DNA of 64,000 nucleotides from Moniliophthora roreri (Eukaryota; Basidiomycota; Agaricomycetes; Agaricales; Marasmiaceae): contig LATX02000216.1 of assembly GCA_001466705.2 (NCBI GenBank), positions 310,001 to 374,000 on the forward strand, in the 5' to 3' direction. A model generated the notes under the pieces. That model was not told the DNA's origin. It worked only from the letters and a program-made list of their open reading frames with translations, and ran no database searches. The translations under genes were made by a program, and so were the position numbers. Positions 61,101-64,000 of this stretch are shown piece by piece; within the stretch, counting starts at the first letter, position 1, and the number at the start of each line of letters is the position of its first letter.

Positions 61101-62426
61101 GGTCGTCTACCCACCAGATGCTCCGTAAGCCTATGTTGTTTAATCTCAATGCCTTGTATACTTAGCTTTTGCTTGGTAGGACGTGCTTTAGACTTTATTG
61201 ATGTCATTGAGAGTTTTGTTGCAAAGACCAAGGATCTGAGGCCATTTGAGCTTAGCTCATTGGATTGGGAGGCCATCAGATTAGTTACTGGGTAGACAAT
61301 TGTTTGTTTGTCGCTCGATGCAACACACTAATACTTACTTCAGTTGGTTAAAATCATTCCGTTCCACAACGACTCAGATGTCAGCAACCAAGACAGCCAC
61401 CATTTCATTCACACACGCCATCTTTCGGAGTCTTCAAGCTGATGTTTGTGATGCCTTGAAGAGTCTCCCTCCTCACCATGCTACCCTTCGTTCCACACTC
61501 CTCAAGGCTCACCGCAAACTCTCCGACTATTACTACCGCTTCGACTCATCACCATTGTACTTATGGGCTTCACGTAAGTTAGTATTTCCTTCAAATGTAT
61601 AATTGCTGAGATGATTATAGTTTTAGATCCTCGTATCATGTATTCTGGGCTCATGCAAGACGTGACCCATGATGAGGACCTCAAAAAGGAAGTGAAGAAT
61701 GCAAAGGAATCCCTCAAGTTCTATTACAATATGCACTATGCCACCCGCATGAAATCGACAGCTCCACCGACCCCGGCCACCCCAAAACGCACCTCAATCT
61801 CAACTTTGGATTCTAGTCCCCAGAAGGTTGATTTTACGTCGCGTTACGAATCTGACATCGTGGAGGTTAATGAACTCGAAGACTACTTCAAGTTGCCTCG
61901 GGACTCCTTTGCAAAATGTGACCCTATCCAATGGTGGACAGCTAGGAAAGCACGCTATCCCACTTTGTCAAAGTGTGCACTTACTCTTCTTGCTATTCCC
62001 GGTATGTAAGCTCAGAACTGCACTAGTTTCCTGACATATTGCTGACCAAAATTCTCACAGGATCTGCTGTTGCTGTTGAACGTGTGTTTTCGGGGGGCCG
62101 TGATACTGTTGGCATTCGTCGGAGTAGTCTCAAACCTGAGACTATTCGTACTCTGATGCTTCTCAAGCATCATTTGCGTCTCACCCAGGCTAATGCTCGT
62201 GAATTCTTGTTGAACACTGCCGCCATGTAGTACTTAGATACCCCAAATACACTTCTCCATGTTTTTTTGTACCGTATATACCGTCGACGGCAAGAAACGG
62301 TACCGTACCGTACCGACAGTGCTATCCCCTCATCAGTGATACGGTACGGCTACGATGACTGACATACCGTCTCTTCACCGTAAACCTGACGGCCGTTACC
62401 GTATACCGTTACGGTTCACAGCCCTA
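58150..62426 (+). mobile_element. complete hAT-family DNA transposon, 4277 bp
   Basis: Ends TAGGGCTGTGA..TCACAGCCCTA are a perfect 11-bp inverted repeat of hAT type, flanked by an 8-bp duplication, AGAGGCAG. Both ends carry CAGGTTTACGGTGA (58189 onwards, and inverted near 62382) and arrays of ACGGTA/TACCGT motifs. These are intact on the right (62260-62420) and mostly converted to ATGGTA/TACCAT on the left. It encodes one transposase gene. It is inserted in module D. Confidence 0.9.
58771..62230 (+). CDS. hAT transposase, 14 exons, one in-frame TGA
   Basis: Exons 58771-59106, 59161-59367, 59419-59575, 59626-59840, 59890-60108, 60159-60264, 60314-60417, 60474-60623, 60677-60886, 60953-61124, 61180-61291, 61344-61573, 61621-62001 and 62061-62230 sum to 2769 nt (923 codons) in one frame. 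The only break is TGA at 59287-59289 (codon 155), where CGA would fit. After an acidic N-terminal region comes a BED-like segment with RYYRCYHG and LTGHLSSKF. The RNase-H core shows LDMWTSP (first Asp) and AFAMDNATNND (second Asp). LILDVKTRWSSTHQML follows, and the C-terminal dimerisation block has FAKCDPIQWWTARKARYPTL and SAVAVERVFSGGRD. All regions after codon 155 are intact, so a product from a later start (Met codon 176) would keep the core. Confidence 0.85.
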
Positions 62427-62434
62427 AGAGGCAG
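62427..62434. repeat. right 8-bp target-site duplication of hAT
   Basis: AGAGGCAG, identical to 58142-58149. Confidence 0.85.
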
Positions 62435-62880
62435 TATCGGGAACAGAACTTTTGATGTGTCTGTCGTTTAGGGAGAGGGATTAATCTGATAAAATCATCC
62501 TATGTACTCGAATGTGAATACTCACCGATAAGGTACCGTTCAAAGGTAGATTTGTGCTGACAATGTAGATTCAGAAAGAGAAAGCATTAGTAGCCAAGAG
62601 AGAAGAACCTACCCATACATTGCATGAGATCGTATGGAGCAAAATCGCTCATGGGGACGAAGGACGATAAATGCGACGCATTGAACGGTGGGACTCATGG
62701 ACGTACGAAAATATGACGGAGCGGCGAGAGAGCATCCATCCATGCTGCGGGACACTGACGTTGAGCGGAGAGGAGGGTATGAATGAGGTTGCTGGACGGC
62801 AATCAAAATTGGGTGATGTTGTTCTGAAAAGTAACAGGACGATCCATTTCAATCAATATCGGCGGATGGAAGATTGACGC
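62435..62880 (-). pseudogene. decayed older multi-pass family copy (module D)
   Basis: It continues the module to the right of the hAT. It aligns with 8055-8620 but lacks about 115 bp matching 8285-8400. CpG content is high here, unlike the left flank of the hAT. Confidence 0.45.
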
Positions 62881-64000
62881 CTACTATCGAAATAAGCCCA
62901 GCAAATCTGCAATGAGCATTCGTGTGAGTAATGAGTAGCAGAATAGACATCAATGCGAGCAAAAACTTAGCTGTAACTGTCTACAAGTCAGGAATCGATA
63001 TGGCCGTCGGAGAAGAGAAAAAGATGACGCAGCGTGGGAAATGTGCCTGCCGTTGTTGGACCACGATGCCGCGTGTCTTGCTCTCTACCAAATCTCTGCC
63101 ATGGTTCCCAAATCCTCAATTCCGCGGAAACATACCCGACTCGGAGACGTTAAGACTCCACTCAGACTCTGGATGGATGACTTGAGGTGAATCATCATTG
63201 CCTTTTTACTGGTTCATCTTCTCAATTCATGCTTTCTCAGAAAAACGATCAAACTCGCGTCTCTTACAAGCTCCCACAATTTCACCCATACGCTCGTCCC
63301 AACTCTGCACCTATATCGCTAGCAAGCTGTGGCACATTCCTTGGGACGTAGACTTTATGGATGGGCCCATCATGAGTGACACAAAGCAAGGTATAGACGT
63401 CAATACCCATGTATGCCCCCTTTCTTTCCCTTTATCACTTTCATGGATACCAACACCCATAGCAGAGTATCAATTCCGAATCTTTCTGCTGCGAAAAAGA
63501 AAACATTCCCTCGTCCCCCGGCCTCCACATGCCTCCCCCCTCAATATCGACCTCACTTCATGAACCGTCAATGTCGGCTGCTGCCAACGATGATACAATA
63601 TTGTTACCTGCTGCCCCTTACCTCAAAGCCGTCACAACGCCCAAACGCCCATTCCAGAGCCTAACCTTTCTGCAGCGAGCGATAACCACCTCGATCCTGA
63701 CTTTGAACCAGAACCCGAGTCGTCAAACAAGGACAACATCATGCTGGCGTACATGGAATGGCAGACGAACCCTGCGAGTGCCATAAAAGCTTCGCGGTCC
63801 ACGTTGACGACAGGATGCCTGCGGCGATAATTCGGGCTAATATTGCGGGTGATCCGAAGGCTTCGATGGATTGCTGTTCGGTTGAAATCGAGTGCCAGTT
63901 CTTTTTGATGGAGGCGATTACGCCGGGTCTGGTGCTAGTGCAGGATACAGCCAGCAACTGGAAGGTGGCGTTGGGAATCGTCAGAGTCGGCATCCTCGAA
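62880..64000 (+). pseudogene. dead single-pass membrane gene (copy D), cut by window end
   Basis: It aligns with 8625-9740 and 22470-23510. DFEPEPESSNKDNI near 63702 is followed directly by MLAYMEWQTN, the same 42-nt loss of the membrane helix as in copies B and C. Frames are broken afterwards. The window ends in the tail region. Confidence 0.65.

Overview
The window looks like nuclear DNA from a filamentous basidiomycete, most likely an Agaricomycete. The genes carry many short introns (about 50-60 nt, GT..AG). The protein families (a multi-pass membrane family with an FWWNKPL motif, a single-pass protein with repeated SPDDML motifs, Tnp2-type, hAT and MULE-like transposases) are ones I associate with mushroom-forming fungi. 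No rRNA, tRNA or CRISPR was recognised. Four single-N positions (25954, 30042, 40681, 49244) and one at 52229 mark contig joins. Two of them are flanked by perfect kilobase-scale duplications that are probably uncollapsed assembly overlaps.

Layout. (1) 1-25.5 kb is CpG-containing, gene-bearing DNA. It holds several copies of one module made of a minus-strand multi-pass membrane gene followed by a plus-strand single-pass membrane gene. Copy A (0.6-5.1 kb) keeps the only apparently readable single-pass gene. Copy B (5.1-11.3 kb) and copy C (19.0-25.5 kb) each keep an intact multi-pass gene (496 and 507 codons) next to a dead single-pass gene. Between B and C lie an intact eight-exon epoxide hydrolase (11811-13360), relics of older module copies, a basic cysteine-rich 3' gene fragment, and a cluster of GGATTAC motifs. 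(2) About 25.55-55.5 kb is a nested transposon graveyard with very few CpG dinucleotides. It contains a Tnp2/CACTA-type element, a 3.7-kb insertion inside its transposase gene, a decayed MULE-like transposase gene that also encodes a USP-like cysteine-protease segment and a PHD-like finger, two small elements with clear terminal repeats and target-site duplications, and several dispersed repeats. (3) 55.5-64 kb is module copy D. Its multi-pass gene is a pseudogene whose stop codons sit where CpG-containing arginine codons would be expected, and it is split by a complete hAT element (58150-62426).

The most informative signal is a CpG-decay boundary that appears to fall inside the hAT element. 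Its left half and left flank are CpG-depleted, while its right half and right flank are CpG-rich. The hAT transposase can be assembled from 14 exons in a consistent frame with a single TGA. Together the copies record birth and death of a membrane-gene pair beside a block that looks mutated by a methylation- or RIP-like process.
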